Shown here: piece after piece, positions 53,296 through 53,514 of the stretch
Layout: each line of letters opens with the position of its first letter
How positions within the stretch are numbered: the stretch's first letter is position 1
Source: Opitutales bacterium UBA5694
Lineage (GTDB): Bacteria > Verrucomicrobiota > Verrucomicrobiia > Opitutales > Opitutaceae
Length of the DNA: 53,514 nt
Assembly (NCBI GenBank): GCA_002420185.1
Contig: DIHO01000015.1
Span: 1-53,514, forward strand
Direction of reading: 5' to 3'
Notes under the pieces: generated by a model
Databases searched by the model: none
Told to the model about the DNA's origin: nothing
What the model saw: only the letters and a program-made list of their open reading frames with translations
Made by a program: the position numbers and the translations under genes

Positions 53296-53514
53296 ATGAA
53301 TCTTTATCGCCGCTACGTCTTCTTATCGCTGTATTTCTTCTTGTGGATGCCCGCTTCGTCCCAGCCGGCCGAAGATCGCCGCCCCAATATCGTCTTCATG
53401 TTTGCGGACGATTTGGGTACGGGAGATTTGGGATGTTACGGGCATCCCTACGCGGTTACGCCCAACATCGATCGGCTAGCGGCTGAAGGCACACTATTCA
53501 CCCGCCACTACGCC
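53296..53514 (+). CDS. second sulfatase, cut by the window end
   Basis: The 73 visible codons begin M-N-L-Y-R-R-Y-V-F-L-S-L with a signal peptide, then R-P-N-I-V-F-M-F-A-D-D-L-G-T-G-D-L-G-C-Y-G and T-P-N-I-D-R-L-A-A-E-G. This is the N terminus of a sulfatase with the usual D-D metal pair. The C-x-P-x-R motif lies beyond the window. It follows the sulfatase/ceramidase-like pair in the same direction, 259 bases downstream. Confidence 0.88.
   Translation, partial: MNLYRRYVFLSLYFFLWMPASSQPAEDRRPNIVFMFADDLGTGDLGCYGHPYAVTPNIDRLAAEGTLFTRHYA

Overview
The window looks like a chromosome segment of a Gram-negative member of the Verrucomicrobiota, most likely a marine Opitutae-type bacterium. This is inferred from gene content: a Minf_1886-family protein, a relic of the secreted 'VLIRALGP' domain common in Opitutae exported proteins, a TonB-dependent receptor, Tat-type sulfatases next to a neutral-ceramidase-like protein, and FabV. 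No rRNA, tRNA, CRISPR array, complete insertion sequence or prophage was recognised. Most of the window is ordinary housekeeping sequence.

Layout. (a) 0-2.6 kb: a small putative lipoprotein, ogt and a cardiolipin synthase. (b) 2.6-10.4 kb, minus strand: a tight operon serA-plsY-hom-lysC-thrC-cimA that feeds serine, threonine and isoleucine synthesis and carries one phospholipid gene. (c) 10.4-17.7 kb: a dead alpha/beta-hydrolase gene, hisS, an HU-like gene, a divergent ClpX-type AAA+ ATPase, ubiE/menG, an A-type Fe-S carrier and rpoN. (d) 17.8-26.3 kb: dsbD-like, fabV, a methyltransferase with dtd, and uvrA. (e) 26.3-30.3 kb: a monomeric isocitrate dehydrogenase with broken genes on both sides. 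(f) 30.3-39.5 kb: xerC-like, mazG, trpC, rsmA, a lexA operon with two small unknown genes, an M16 peptidase, a Minf_1886-family gene and mog. (g) 39.5-42.2 kb: a decayed arsenic operon (arsR fragment, intact arsC, broken acr3) beside a beta-hydroxyacid dehydrogenase. (h) 43.1-45.1 kb: an XRE regulator fused to a degenerate nucleotide-cyclase domain, then class II fructose-bisphosphate aldolase. (i) 45.1-53.5 kb: gene relics, a TonB-dependent receptor with a secreted beta-propeller protein, and a sulfatase / ceramidase-like / sulfatase cluster cut by the window end.

The most striking overall feature is the number of decaying genes. At least eight frameshifted or truncated genes can be read between intact ones (alpha/beta hydrolase, DUF4139, DUF2339-like, VLIRALGP domain, acr3, arsR, a secreted-protein N terminus, and a PhoD C terminus joined to it). 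Several shorter coding-looking fragments were not identified.

The best candidates for little-described biology are four: the XRE/cyclase-homology fusion at 43126-43860; the zinc-finger-less ClpX-like ATPase that keeps a ClpP-docking-like MGFG loop and gains about 100 C-terminal residues; the two small unknown genes translationally linked to lexA, with a perfect 14-base palindrome centred on the lexA start codon; and a G-rich triple repeat directly after fabV that could form a G-quadruplex. All functional calls come from reading motifs by eye. No database search was run.
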